From Terebella lapidaria (taxonomy: Eukaryota > Annelida > Polychaeta > Terebellida > Terebellidae), in the NCBI GenBank assembly GCA_949152475.1, contig OX424560.1, forward strand, positions 7,316,001 to 7,380,000: a stretch of 64,000 nucleotides of DNA, read 5' to 3'. Shown piece by piece: positions 1 through 13,735 of this stretch (the stretch's first letter is position 1; each line of letters begins with the position of its first letter). The position numbers and the translations under genes are program-made. A model generated the notes under the pieces. It worked only from the letters and a program-made list of their open reading frames with translations, did not search any database and was not told the origin of the DNA.

Positions 1-1260
1 GGGTCTCCAAAAGTAATCTGAAACCATCTATTCTAGAAGTGGTATAAACCAAAAGTGGATATTAAAAAATTCCAAATCTTTATTGGAATATCTACATGCT
101 CACACACTTTCAAAAGTAACGTCTATCAAAACATTTGATTTTTCCACTTTGTACACAACTATACCTCATTCTGAACTGAAATCTCAGCTTAAAAAACACT
201 AATCAATAATTCATTTTTCTCTAAAAAGGGACCACTATATTGTAGTTAAATATAATACCGTTTATTTTGTTAAAGGCGACTCTGATGCCCCATACAAATA
301 TACTGAAATAGATGTGGTAAATATGGTTAATTTTCTGATTGATAATATTTTTGTGGAATTTGGTGGTCAAATATTTCAACAAACTATTGGTATTCCCATG
401 GGTACAAACTGTGCACCATTATTGGCAGACCTGTTTTTATACTCATATGAATCAGATTTTATCCAACATTTACAACGAGGTTCTAAAAAACTAACATGTA
501 ATTTTAATTTCACTTTCCGATACATAGATGATGTATTGTCGCTAAATAATCCCAAGTTTGGTGATTATTTGGATGTCATATATCCTAAGGAACTTGAAAT
601 TAAAGATACTACAGACTCCGCTAATTTTTCCAACTATCTAGACCTGAGGTTGGAGATTGATAATGATTCTAACCTGCCAACTAGAATATATGACAAACGT
701 GATGATTTAAATTTTTCCATAGTCAATTTCCCTCTTCTAAGCAGCAATATCACTATGTCATCGGCATAATTATGGTGTGTTTATTTCTCAACTTATACGT
801 TATTCCAGAGCTAGTTGCAAATATGAGGACTTTGTCTATCGAAGTGCCCAACTAGTCTCTAAACTGCTGCGACAAGGATATGTTTTACCAAGACTCATAG
901 CTGCGTTCAAGAAATTCTATGGACGTCATCATGATCTGGTTGATAAATACACCAATTCCATGTCTGCCATGCAACTAGATCTATTTTCATGTTAATTTTA
1001 GGGAATTCATGACGGGTGCCACTAGTGGGGCAGGAAATGCTCACTCTTTCCGGAACACCTGATTTCACCCCCTAATGGCCATTTTGGGGGGTTCATGAGT
1101 TTCCTTGTCATTTTTGTTTTCTCTCACTTCGTATGCCTGATATGACTTTCTGTCCTCAGACTATGAGATTGAATGACGGACCCTGTTTTGTTTGCTCGGA
1201 ATACTTAATACTGGGTATTGTTTCCACGTCTATTGTCCACGATGTGTACAACGAAAGTCT
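1..1260 (+). mobile_element. Penelope-like retroelement remnant (reverse transcriptase)
   Basis: Reading on the + strand, this encodes the reverse transcriptase of a Penelope-like element. Visible parts are the finger motif FSTLYTTIPH (about 140-175), the motif GIPMGTNCAPLLADL (about 384-430), the palm catalytic YIDD (521-532), a thumb region, and the C-terminal stretch around RYSRASCKYEDFVYRS ending near 995. The following ~260 bp, with the GGGTGCC...GGGGCAGGAAATGCTC segment, probably belongs to the 3' tail. No GIY-YIG endonuclease is seen. The element is cut by the window edge on its left and is broken, with about two disruptions, so it is treated as a fossil. Family assignment rests on the characteristic RT motifs; the right end is approximate. 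Confidence 0.85.
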
Positions 1261-1269
1261 AAGTCGTTA

Positions 1270-1460
1270 AAACAAATATTGAAGGTCAAGGTCGAATATC
1301 AAGGTCAAGGTCATGAAAAGGTTAAAAACGGAAAACCTCCATAACTTCTGTTCTAATTGATCTAATTTTCTCCAACTATTTTTATATTTTTCTATGGCCA
1401 ATTCCGTTTTCTATGATATATCAGACATCTCAGTCGGCCTTGTCCTTACCGAAAATTCAA
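1270..1460 (+). repeat. Solitary copy of the AGGTCA / 'TTTTTCTATGGCCAATTCC' repeat
   Basis: The segment has several AAGGTCA half-sites in a row (about 1283-1315), then the phrase TATTTTTCTATGGCCAATTCC-like at about 1385. The same phrase recurs in the tandem block at 20450-21840 and at 44770-45260, so this is a single dispersed unit of that satellite family. No coding potential is evident. Confidence 0.6.
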
Positions 1461-2750
1461 GGTCATTCATGTTCGGTAACCAGTCAGGAACACTAGGTTT
1501 TACAGTAAACCGAAGTTGACTGCTACGAGTAAAAAAAAAATCAAGTAAAAAAAATTGTTTACCTACCAGCGTTGACAAAAGTTGCAGTAAATTTTTATTT
1601 ACTTCTAGGAGTAAAAAATGTTGGAAATTGGTCAACTTTGGTGATCGTTTTCATGATGAAGGAACATCCTGAGACACTAAATATTTCGCACAGATGTACC
1701 CAAGAACATAATGAATCCACAAGCAAAGGGGTACTATGGGGTATCGTGGGGTATCCAGTGTGACGCCGCTTTAAAACAGTGTTTTTTGCCGGTCTGTGCA
1801 GGGACATTTTGTTTTGCTTTCCGACATTGCCGACAGGTGGCAAGTGCATCGGTGTGGTTAGTTTACTCTGACAAGTCAATTTATTTTTACCGAGTGTCGT
1901 GGATTTTGGGAGACGGCTGTGCGTAAAAACTTTGTTACTCTTGCCCGTTCACCGAAATCTGAACAGGAGCCTGTTATTTATACGCATCGATATTTCAAAG
2001 ACATGAGAGGAGACGCTTGTTTGTCTTTGCACTGCATTACCTGTCAATTTCCAACGTCTCTACCTCTGATTTATGGCGTTTGTGCAGCCCTGTATACAAG
2101 TATGTGCGTATCTGTGGCTTTGAGCATGGCAAGACGGTAACTGTATTTTGGAAATGAATGTAACTATCATACCAATGGGGGTATGTTGTGTTTCTGAATT
2201 GGCAAATGCTGTCGAGATAAATATATACACCAGTGTTGTCTTTTGTTTCTCTAATTCAGATTGATATCAAACCATCCTAGATTGCTTTGGGAAGATTGAA
2301 GATGCATGTGCTGCCGTTGCTGCGAGCGCTTACCCACGTGGGTCATGGGCTGGTCGAAAAAGCAAAGATCATATTATTGCTCTTCACCATGTTCACACGC
2401 GCCATGCATGTGAAAACTATTATCAAGTGGCAAAAGTGTACACGATATATTATAATCACAGACTTGAAAGCACCATGAATACATCAGGGTTACCGGGTTA
2501 GCTAAAAAGTGCACATATACATCGGGCAGTGGTGGTTTACCGTCCCTGCCTAATGTATTTGTGCATCTTTTTTTTTTAAATCGTTGACGTGTGCAAGTAA
2601 ACTATGTTTGACTCATCGCAGTAACTAATTTTAGTTGACGTGCAGACGTAAAAAAAGTTTTGCTCTGAAAGGTGTATATTGCCATACACGGGGTGTAATG
2701 AAAAAAGGTCAGTCTTTAGTAAAAAGAAGATCAGGTTTTAGACACACATA
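1461..2750. other. Unassigned intergenic sequence
   Basis: I see no gene, RNA or clear repeat here. Open frames of 60-95 codons overlap on both strands without codon bias, splice signals or recognisable domains. Confidence 0.5.
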
Positions 2751-2763
2751 CATGTAGGCCTAC

Positions 2764-2815
2764 ATCATCATCATCATCATCATCCCCCCCTCATCATCAT
2801 CATCATCATCATCCG
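2764..2815. repeat. (ATC)n microsatellite
   Basis: Two runs of CAT/ATC triplets are separated by a short C tract. Confidence 0.9.
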
Positions 2816-3007
2816 CATCATGTACATGCATATATTTATGGACCTAATACCGATAGATATGATTATAATGAGGACACTATAAAACACCCAATATGAATAA
2901 CTGTTGGAATAGAAATAAAGCCCTTTCAGACAGTTGTAGCACAATCCACACTGGTGCCAGTGACAGACACTGAAATACTATATCGTAGTTGTTTGTACTT
3001 CATACAT

Positions 3008-3100
3008 ACTGTAAAACCAGAAATGTTTGCGAGGTATTTATTTCGCGAATAAAGAAAAAATTCGCCAAATGTAAGCCTCGCCAAATATTTCTATGTCATC
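3008..3100. repeat. MITE-like fragment with TACTGTAAAA end
   Basis: The segment begins TACTGTAAAACCAGAAATGT and contains paired TTCGCGAA / TTCGCC motifs. The end resembles that of the TA-flanked MITE at 18222-18426 (TA then CTGTAAAA), suggesting a related Tc1/mariner-type non-autonomous element. The right boundary is uncertain. Confidence 0.45.
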
Positions 3101-3289
3101 CACATCGGTGACATCAAGAAAAGACTCAGAATCAAGTAGCATCAGCAGCGTGTGAAATGGACACCAGCCCGAGGCGGGTGAAAATGTCATCTGGCCAGTA
3201 ACTCACGACATTTGCACGCCCGACAGGCGGGTATCGAATTTCAACGAAATAATTGGAATTAGAATGACGAGATGTTTAACATTTAAGGA

Positions 3290-3515
3290 AGTCCGCTCCA
3301 AACAGTGAGGAGAGGGGGTCAAAGAGTTTTTCGAAATAAATGACTGTATTAACAAAATCTAGAGCTTCAAAATGACATATTTTATAGAGTAACTGATCAG
3401 CATCCTAAAACCGAAATGAAAATAGGGGGTCACCGTATCCGTTCTCTTGGAAAACACGATGCAAGATGTGAATATGGGCAAAAAAATGTGTAAAAATACC
3501 ATAAATTAAGTCATT
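3290..3515 (+). repeat. Dispersed repeat, inverted copy at 47290-47515
   Basis: The stretch from GGAGAGGGGGTCAAAG to GCAAAAAAATGTGTAAA matches, in reverse complement, the right arm of the foldback at 47090-47515. It shares the phrases AGGGGGTCACCGTATCCGTT and ACACGATGCAAGATGTGAAT. This is a solo arm of that element. No open frame spans it. Confidence 0.7.
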
Positions 3516-5299
3516 TTAGTAAATGATTGTGATTTTTTAACGAATATGTCGAAGAATTATTCGACAAATTGCCTGATGTCAGCGTTAGCCAAACGAACCA
3601 CAAGTGATCCACAAACATTATAACCAAAAGTGCATGAAAAGTGCATGATGCATCATGTGATATTGACATGAATGGTGGCTGACACCCATGTCTGATGTGT
3701 GTGTGGAACTTTTTTTTGTTGACAAAGTTCACGTTTTCCAGTAAACATTATTTTACTCTGATTGTAATTGACGCACATGCGTAACCAAATTTTTACTCAA
3801 TAATGAGGTTGCGTGTTTACGTTTTGTGTATCGTGGGTATGTTGCTGGAAGATATGGACGGGATTCAAATTGTTGAAGTACCATACCATCTTGGATTTAT
3901 CCATAGTGATTAAGGTACCCCCCCCCCCCCCCTCGGCAATTACTGATAACTATCAGAGAAAATATACAGAACGTTTTATAACATGTAGGCCTATTCTATG
4001 TCGTTCCAAACGTCTACAGACACACTATCACAAACCACTGCTAAATAAAGCAGCAAAATTATATGGGATTTCAGATAAATCGTGTATTCACACACGAATC
4101 ATAACAAGTATACATGCTTCATCTTGTTTATTGATTGTGCTAGTGAGTAAGCACTATTACGTGGTAGCCCATGCAGAAGATCAAATGTGTAATGTTTGAG
4201 CAATCCATGCCCTTCATGTTACCCACATATATATTATTCCAACAAATACATACTAGTAGTCAAGTTTACGTGAAAAGTACACACATTATTACACAGGGAT
4301 GGCTTACCCCCTGCTGTTTGGTGTTTGTGTCTAGTTTATTATTTTTCAAAACAAAATTTACGTGTTCAAGTAAACACTGTTTGACTTGTCACAGTAACCA
4401 ATTACTCCAATTTTCGTTTTCATTTTCGTTTTCTGACAGAATTGTGCACAAGCAACATGAGTTCCATTATGAGGCTGTATGCATCCATGGTATCATTGGT
4501 ATGTTGGTGGAAGATCGATGATGACGACCACAGAAAGTATAATGACACTTAACTATATGATACAAGTAATCATGGTAATAAGCAAGCACTACCCCGTGAA
4601 AACCAATGGTAACCAACGCAACATTTGTCGAGGACTCCCTGCCCCTCACGTGAGACCCACAAATATGATCCCAACGGTTAACATGGTTACACGTGGTACC
4701 CGGATTTATCTACATGGTAGGATTTCTTGGAATGGAACACGCGTTCAATTTAGTGGGCATTATGTTTCTCGTGATAATCAATTTTAGGCCAAATGATTAT
4801 CAGTCGTACAAAATGATAATCATATATAAAAAGAACAAATAGTGTGTAATATAAAATACATTTTCCTATCATAACCAGTTGTCATTCCGGATTTTAACTA
4901 TAGGAAATCAGGTCGGAATGAAATTACCCACTAAATTGAACATGTAATCCCTTAGGATCTGTAGATTGTATGAAAGCGGCACATGTACATGTACACATCG
5001 GTTGATGCTTGTTTTACTCGTACTTTTGGGCAAAACTAACTCGTATCAGTAAGAATGAATTAAATTTAACAGTACACTTCATCCGACAGATTAGTTTTCA
5101 GTTTTTCACGTGCCACTGTAAAATCAATTACTGGCAACCTATACCCAGTATCATGTGTGTACATGTATATATTGCTGAGAAATGCTTACAATTCAAGCTG
5201 TTCAACAGACACGAACTGGTGCATAAAAATTTAGTATGCCCAGCTTGTGTTGTGACTAGGTGCAGAATCCGACAGCTGAGAATACAATGAATATATAAC
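3516..5299. other. Intergenic, with scattered copies of a short motif
   Basis: No gene is supported. A loosely conserved phrase of the type 'TTnACGTGTnnAAGTAAAnnnTGTTTGACT...CACAGTAAC' appears at about 4358-4400. It recurs at 2585-2630 and inside every unit of the 1.2-kb array (for example 5537-5580), so degenerate pieces of that repeat probably extend leftwards. A poly-C run lies at 3918-3932. Confidence 0.4.
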
Positions 5300-6476
5300 A
5301 TCATTAGCATGTATAGAGCCGCGATGAATACAAATCATAACAATGGTAACAGGACATTGATTAGCAATATCATGAAGATAGAACACAAAAGTTGAATTAC
5401 TACCTTCCGATTAAGATTCACATTTGCTGTAAGTGTACACCATATCCCATGTTTTGATGAATATGTACAGGAATCGTTCATCGTAATTGGTTATCATGGT
5501 AGTTATAGCCAGTATAATCTTTCCCTAAGATAACTTGTTGACGTGTGTAAGTAAAGAATGTTTGACTCTCACAGTGACAATGTTGTATCGACGTATAGAC
5601 GAAGAAATTTCTTCACAAAAAGAGGTATGACTCATGGATCATGTACACACGATATGACACTACATGTACACGTACAGACGACATTATTGGACATATGGTA
5701 ACAGAAATAAGGGGCATGAAAATGATAGGCATGCATGTTGATTGTTGAGTTTGATACACGTACATGTAAATTCTCCAAGTACAGAATGAAATATTTTTTA
5801 TTGCTCAAGTGCCAAGACAGTACCATCATGATAAGTGGAAAGATTGAAAAAAGTATGAGGTACCTTGCATCATATGTATCATGAGCTCATGCACATCGGG
5901 ATAGGTGGTACCGGTATACACAAGGTTTAGTTACTTACAGCAGTAAATTAAATTACACTGCCACTAGTCAATAAATTGTGCCATACATACACATGTAACA
6001 AATAACTATGGTAAGAGGACTCATGGATATACAAACTCAGTTTTGTATCATCACACCCACACATACACACATTTTAGATTATCTCGTTGAGAGCAATCTG
6101 TGGAATATTCATACCTTACAGGCATCATTAGTTTTCAAAAATGATTTAAAGCTCGGTCTTCGAACCTTTTCAAAGTAGACATATGTCAATAAGATTTTAA
6201 GTACGTATAGTTCCAATATGTCAAGCACATCATATATGTCACAGAGCAATTTTGTTTTGTACGGCACACTTGATTGACAATCAATAGCCCAAAATTTAAT
6301 TCTACCAGGAAATAACATCTTTGATTGATAATTCACACCTTTTTGAATAGGTCACAGACAGCAATTAGTTCCACGTGCCAATCACCCCTGATATTGACAA
6401 CTATGAAAGATTTAAAAACAATAATTGAACATTGCCTATACATGTATTTTATATTAGCATAACATCTATCATGCAG

Positions 6477-6918
6477 ACCACACATGCGCAAATGGGTCAC
6501 ATCCGGTAACACACGATTTTGTAAATAAACAAAAACATGTGGCTTCCGCACGGTCACGGTGAGGATACGCTTCGCCAATATCAGTGAGTAATGTATAGTA
6601 TATGTGTGAATGGACGATGTGAAACTGAAATGTAAGTGATATATTCGTACTGCACTTGGAAAAATGTCCTGTGAGAACTGGCACACGAGGTAGTGGTTGA
6701 CCAATATATTAGGTAATTTCCAACAAACTGTAGCCAAAAACTGAATCTGTTGATCCATAATGAAATGTACATTTTTTGTTAGGCACATTGGTGGGGCATT
6801 TGTGGGATTTTATCGCTAAGCCCCAAGTATCGCAGGGAATGCTGTACATCGTTCATCGTAAGGTAGGTTTAACATGGGGAGTGAATGTAACTCGAAATTG
6901 TGTCTTATGCCCTGCAGG
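6477..6918. mobile_element. ~440-bp insertion in the first unit of the 1.22-kb array
   Basis: Other units read ATCTATCATGCAAGTATACC without a break. This unit reads ATCTATCATGCAG, then ~440 bp, then CCCTGCAGGTATACC. The duplicated TGCA(G) at both junctions is compatible with a 4-5 bp target duplication. I see no terminal inverted repeats, so a deletion in the ancestor of the other units is the alternative. Confidence 0.5.
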
Positions 6919-9900
6919 TATACCTCGTAATTAACATTCAGACTCCGTCAGCTGAGAATACAATGAAAATATAGCATCATTAGGATGTGTCGAGCCGAGA
7001 TGAATACAAATCATGACAATGGCAACATGACATTGATTAGCAATATCATGAAGATAGAACACAAAAGTTGAATTACTACCTTCAGATTAAGATTCACATT
7101 TGCTGTAAGTGAACACCTTATCCCATGGTTTGATGAATATGTACAGTAATCGTTCATCGTAATCATGGTAGTTATAGCCAGTATAATCTTTCCCTAAGAT
7201 AACTTGTTGACGTGTGTAAGTGAAGGATGTTTGACTTCTAACAGTAACAATGTTGTATCGACGTATAAACGAAGAAATTTCGTCACAAAAAGAGGTACAA
7301 CTCATGGATCATGTACACGCAATATGACACTATATGTACACGTACAGACGACATTATTGGACATATGGACATATGGAAACAGAAATAAGGGGCATGAAAA
7401 TGATAGGCATGCATGTTGATTGTTGAGATTGATACACGTACATGTAAATTCTCCAAGTACAGAATGAAATATTTTTTATTGCTCAAGTGCCAAGACAGTA
7501 CCATCATGATAAGTGGAAAGATTGAAAAAAGTATGAGGTACCTTGCATCATATGTATCATGAGCTCATGCACATCGGGATAGGTGGTACCGGTATACACA
7601 AGGTTTATTTACTTACAGCAGTGAATTAAATTACACTGCCACTAGTCAATAAATTGTGCCATGCATATACATCTAACTAGTAACTATGGTAAGAGGACTC
7701 ATGGCTATACAAACTCAGTTTTGTATCATCACACCCACACATACACACATTTTATATTATATCGTTGAGAGCAATCCGTGGAATATTCATACCTTACAGG
7801 CATCATTAGTTTTCAAAAATGATTTAAAGCTCAGTCTTCGAACCTTTTCAAAGAAGACATATGTCAATAAGATGTTAAGTACGTATCCTTCCAATATGTC
7901 AAGCATATGATATATGTCACAAAGCAATTTTGTTTTGTACGGCACACTGGATTGATAATCAATATCCCAAAATCTAATTATACCAGGGAATAACATCTTT
8001 GATAATTCACACCTCTTTGAATAGGTCACAGACAGCAATTAGTTCCACGTGCTAATCAACCCTGACATTGACAAATATAAAAGATTTAAAAATAATAATT
8101 GATTATTGCCTATGTAATTTATATTAGCATAACATCTATCATGCAAGTATACCTCGTAATTTACATTCAGACTCCATCAGCGGAAAATACAATGAATATA
8201 TAGCATCATTAGCATGTGTAGAGTTTGACTTCTCAAAGTAACAATGGTAACAGGACATTGATTAGCAATATCATGAAGATAGAACACAAAAGTTGAATTA
8301 CTACCTTCAGAATAAGATTCACATTTGCTGTAAGTGTACACCATATCCCATGTTTCGATGAATATGTACAGGAATCATTCATCGTAATTGGTTATCATGG
8401 TAGTTATAGCCAGTGTAATCTTTCCCTAAGATAACTTGTTGACGTGTGTAAGTAAAGAATGTTTGACTCTCACAGAAACAATGTGGTATCGACGTATAGA
8501 CGAAGAAATTTCTTCACAAAAAGAGGTACGACTCATGAATCATGTACACACGATATGACACTATATGTACACGTACAGACGACATTATTGGACATATGGT
8601 AAAAGAAATACGGGGCATCAAAATGGTAGGCATGCATGTTGATTGTTGAGTTTGATACACGTACATGTAAATTCTCCAAGTACAGAATGAAATATTTTTT
8701 ATTGCTCAAGTGCCAAGACAGTATTATCAAGATAAGTGGAAAGATGGAAAAAAAGTATGAGGTACCTTGCATCATATGTATCATGAGCTCATGCACATCG
8801 GGATAGGTGGTACCGGTATACACAAGGTTTAGTTACTTACAGCAGTAAATTAAATTACACTGCCAATAGTCAATAAATTGTGCCATACATACACATGTAA
8901 CAAGTAACTATGGTAAAAGGACTCATGGATATACAAACTCAGTTTTGTATCATCACACCCACACATACACACATTTTAGATTATTTCGTTGAGAGCAATC
9001 TGTGGAATATTCATACCTTACAGGCATCATTAGTTTTCAAAAATGATTTAAAGCTCGGTCTTCGAACCTTTTCAAAGTAGACATATGTCAATAAGATTTT
9101 AAGTACGTATCGTTGCAATATGTCAAGCACATCATATATGTCACAGAGCGATTTCGTTTTGTACGGCACACTTGATTGACAATCAATAGCCCAAAATTTA
9201 ATTCTACCAGGAAATAACATCTTTGATTGATAATTCACGCCTTTTTGAATAGGTCACAGACAGCAATTAGTTCCACGTGCCAATCACCCCTGACATTGAC
9301 AAATATAAAAGATTTAAAAACAATAATTGAACATTGCCTATGTATTTTATATTAGCATAACATCTATCATGCAAGTATACTTCGTAATTTACATTCACAC
9401 TCCGTCAGCTGAGAATACAATGAAAATATAGCATCACTAGCATGTGTCGAGCCGAGATGAATACAAATCATGACAATGGCAACATGACATTGATTAGCAA
9501 TATCATGAAGATAGAACACAAAAGTTGAATTACTACCTTCAGATTAAGATTCACATTTGCTGTAAGTGAAGACCTTATCCCATGGTTTGATGAATATGTA
9601 CAGTAATCGTTCATCGTAATCATGGTAGTTATAGCCAGTATAATCTTTCCCTAAGATAACTTGTTGACGTGTGTAAGTGAAGAATATTTGACTTCTTACA
9701 GTAACAATGTTGTATCGACGTATAGACGAAGAAATTTCTTCACAAAAATAGGTACAACTCATGGATCATGTACACGCAATATGACACTATATGTACACGT
9801 ACAGACGACATTATTGGACATATGGAAACAGAAATAAAGGGCATGAAAATGATAGGCATGCATGTTGATTGTTGAGTTTGATACACGTACATGTAAATTC

Positions 9901-11400
9901 TTCAAGTACAGAATTAATTTTTTTTATTGCTCAGGTGCCAAAACAGCATAAGCATGATTTGTGGAAAGATGACAAAAAGTATGAGGTACCTTGAATCATA
10001 TGTATCATGAGATCATGCACGTCGGGATAGGTGGTACCGGTATACACAAGGTTTATTTACTTACAGCAGTGAATTAAATTACACTGCCACTAGTCAATAA
10101 ATTGTGCCATGCATATACATCTAACTAGTAACTATGGTAAGAGGACTCATGGCTATACAAACTCAGTTTTGTATCATCACACCCACACATACACACATTT
10201 TATATTATATCGTTGAGAGCAATCCGTGGAATATTCATACCTTACAGGCATCATTAGTTTTCAAAAATGATTTAAAGCTCAGTCTTCGAACCTTTTCAAA
10301 GTAGACATATGTCAATAAGATGTTAAGTACGTATCCTTTCAATATGTCAAGCATGATATATGTCACAAAGCAATTTTGTTTTGTACGGCACACTGGATTG
10401 ATAATCAATATCCCAAAATCTAATTATACCAGGAAATAACATCTTTGATAATTCACACCTCTTTGAATAGGTCACAGACAGCAATTAGTTCCACGTGCTA
10501 ATCAACCCTGACATTGACAAATATAAAAGATTTAAAAATAATAATTGATTATTGCCTATGTAATTTATATTAGCATAACATCTATCATGCAAGTATACCT
10601 CGTAATTTACATTCAGACTCCGTCAGCGGAAAATACAATGAATATATAGCATCATTAGCATGTGTAGAGTTTGACTTCTCAAAGTAACAATGGCAACAGG
10701 ACATTGATTAGCAATATCATGAAGATAGAACACAAAAGTTGAATTACTACCTTCAGAATAAGATTCACATTTGCTGTAAGTGTACATCATATCCCATGTT
10801 TCGATGAATATGTACAGGAATCATTCATCGTAATTGGTTATCATGGTAGTTATAGCCAGTGTAATCTTTCCCTAAGATAACTTGTTGACGTGTGTAAGTA
10901 AAGAATGTTTGACTCTCACAGAAACAATGTGGTATCGACGTATAGACGAAGAAATTTCTTCACAAAAAGAGGTACGACTCATGAATCATGTACACACGAT
11001 ATGACACTATATGTACACGTACAGACGACATTATTGGACATATGGTAAAAGAAATACGGGGCATGAAAATGGTAGGCATGCATGTTGATTGTTGAGTTTG
11101 ATACACGTACATGTAAATTCTCCAAGTACAGAATGAAATATTTTTTATTGCTCAAGTGCCAAGACAGTATTATCAAGATAAGTGGAAAGATGGAAAAAAA
11201 GTATGAGGTACCTTGCATCATATGTATCATGAACTCATGCACATCGGGATAGGTGGTACCGGTATACACAAGGTTTAGTTACTTACAGCAGTAAATTAAA
11301 TTACACTGCCACTAGTCAGTAAATTGCGCCATACATATACATGTAACTAGTAACCATGGTAAGATGACTCATGTATATACAAACTCAGTTTTGTATCATC

Positions 11401-11435
11401 ACACTCACACATATACACACACACACACACCAACA
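11401..11435. repeat. (CA)n microsatellite
   Basis: An imperfect CA run lies within the degraded last unit of the array. Confidence 0.85.
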
Positions 11436-11900
11436 CACGCTGTAACTTGGAACAATCAGAGATTTTGAAATTTTATTTTGTTAACCACTAGTTGGGACCA
11501 ATATGAAAAAAACATAGTTTGACATGAAATGAAAATGGCAATATATCATTGTACACGAGGTACATGTCACAACTTGTACATGTCACAAATTTGTATACAA
11601 CAAGCAGTCAACTGTTCAACACAGTTCAAATTTCAGTGATATTATATCGTTGAGAGCAAGCCGTGGTATATTCATACTTTACAGGCATCATTAGTTTTCA
11701 AAAATGATTTAAAGCTCGGTCTTCGAACCTTTTCAAAGTAGACATATGTCAATAAGATGCTAAGTACGTATAGTTCCAATATGTCAAGCACATCATATAT
11801 TTCACAAAGCAAATAATTGAACATTGCCTATGTATTTAATATTAGCATAACATCTATCATGCAAGTATACCTCGTAATTTACATTCAAACTGATGTGCTT

Positions 11901-12373
11901 GAATTTATTTACTTTCAGAAGTAAATTGAATTACACTGCCAACAGTAATGTGCGTTTATGGTGCATGGCATGGCATGAACTCTCATGTTAATATTTTTTG
12001 GCTTTGAATCACACTGTGCTCAAGTTTTACTCACCTACAGCAGTGAATTAAATTACACTGTCAACAGTCAATAATTTGTTTTGTGTGTCTTATTGTATAG
12101 TATAGTTTTCCAGCCATGGTTACTCTTATTTCCATCTATACCGTTACTTGGAACTCGAGAGTAAATATAACAAATGGAAATGAATTTAAATATCGCCCTA
12201 CAGTCCTACACCTGTGCTTTTTCACTGGATGCTGTAATATACTATTATTGTATCCCCCAGAACAAAGTTCGGCGGATACTATGGATTTGTCTCCGCCGCG
12301 CCGCCGTGTCCGCGTCAACTGTGGATGTTTCTTGTGAACTTTCTACAGGTTGCAAATCTTAACCGATTCTAAT
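11901..12373. other. Unassigned, array tail
   Basis: Short pieces of the array phrase (ACAGCAGTGAATTAAATTAC at about 12037-12060) persist at the left. No gene is evident. Confidence 0.4.
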
Positions 12374-13735
12374 AATTCCCGGCCCCTCAGGGCCGGGTAT
12401 ATGTGATTGTCGTTGACCTCACCCTATGTATCTCCTGTCTTCCGATTTCTCCGGACGACTCTCTTAGATTCAGCATACACTGGTGTGGGTTTCGCAAATT
12501 TGCGATAAAACCCGGTACATCCCGTTAAACTGATCGAAGAACACTGCTGGCTTTAATGTATTAATAACAGTAATTGCATGACAATGGAGAGCGCTGTTTT
12601 GAATTAGTTTGCGGCTGGTATGCGCAAGTGCAATTACCGAATCTCCTACCAGTTATCTTGGAACTCGCATAAGTCTGACCTGGTTTAATTACTATAATTA
12701 CCTATATTACTACGCCAACACGTAACCAGTAGAAATATGTTGTATTGCAGCGATGGACAGTGATACATTAGTTGTAATCATTTCAGACAATAGTTTCAAA
12801 TTCTCTTTCCGAATTGATTTCATTGTATCAGGCCTATTAGGCTACTTCTCTGGATATCACTGGGGATTATTTGTTGGCAATGAGCTTAATCTATAGCATA
12901 ATGAATGTGAAGCATGAAAATTGCTTTACAAGCGCGACCGCATTAAATAGCCAAGACCACCGTGACGAAGCCGAGCTTTTACCGTACACCAGTCGTTGAA
13001 ATAATTAGCTAATAAAGGCATAATTCTCCTATTTTATATGAACCCTATTATATAATTTTATTATTCCCAGGGGCCTAGGGTGCAGAAACTACACATCTAT
13101 TCATTGTAATAGGCCTAAACGTATTCATCAAATCCTGCCACCTGTTTATAAATATTTAAAGGAGTGGAAATTCGTTTTTGTGCATCATTCATGATAGGCT
13201 GTTATGCCCTATCGATAATTTTCTTGCATATCTACGGGAATGGGTTAGACCCGACCAGATTGCGGAAAGTGTTAAGAAGATTATAAAGGCGCTTTGTGTA
13301 TACCCATAGTGATGTTGGAGGATATTGGTAATGCGGGATTTTAAACTAGAATGTTCAGAGTTCTGGGGCGACTTATGGAACTGGAATTCAGTGGGATGTT
13401 TTTAACAGAGCCCGGCTAGCAATCTTGGTATCTGACAAAGATACAGTACATCTAAATAGACTTGGGGGAGATGAATTGGCTGAGGATGCATACAATTTCA
13501 ACACAATTTCCCATATCATTTACTCTGATGTGACTGATTGTCTGACTTTCTATATGAACTGCATACATATCGGTATGACTTAATCATATGGAAATAAAAT
13601 GTCTACCCAAGTTTTATGGGACATCTTCTTACAATGTGAACTCGACATTCAGTATTGTGAGTCCATAGAAAACATGTAAATATAAAAGGGCCGGGTTTTC
13701 TGCCATGTTTTTCTAAAAACATGGCGTTATACTTG
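12374..13735 (+). mobile_element. Dispersed element E, copy 1
   Basis: This begins with the hairpin AATTCCCGGCCCCTCAGGGCC and ends with AAAGGGCCGGGTTTTCTGCC, then a hairpin CCATGTTTT...AAAACATGG and TTATACTTGT. A second copy with the same ends and internal order lies at 30791-31997. No transposase frame is seen. Hairpins at the two ends without long inverted repeats recall Helitron-like or other hairpin-ended non-autonomous elements, but the canonical CTRR terminus is not clear, so the class is left open. Confidence 0.65.

Larger units (their letters stand above)
5300..11900. repeat. Tandem array of a ~1.22-kb unit in A/B dimer order
   Basis: Five units start at the phrase TAAGATTCACATTTGCTGTAAGTG, at about 5414, 7087, 8310, 9546 and 10760. 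Units 1, 3 and 5 share one set of variants (GTACACCATATCCCATGTTT and an extra TTGGTTATCATGG). Units 2 and 4 share another (GAACACCTTATCCCATGGTT, lacking the extra bases). The array is therefore a higher-order dimer of ~2.45 kb (A-B-A-B-A). The first A unit is longer because of a ~440-bp segment. Each unit holds the phrase CTTACAGCAGTRAATTAAAT. Recurrent 70-96 codon - strand frames are copies of one another and look like by-products of the repeat. The last unit decays after ~11400. Confidence 0.9.

Noticed and set aside
5632-11269. Recurrent 65-96 codon - strand frames (HLSNKKYFILYLENLHVRVS-type and KMLFPGRIKFWAIDCQSSVP-type)
   Set aside because: They recur because the 1.22-kb unit recurs; no domain, splice context or coding-type substitution pattern is evident.
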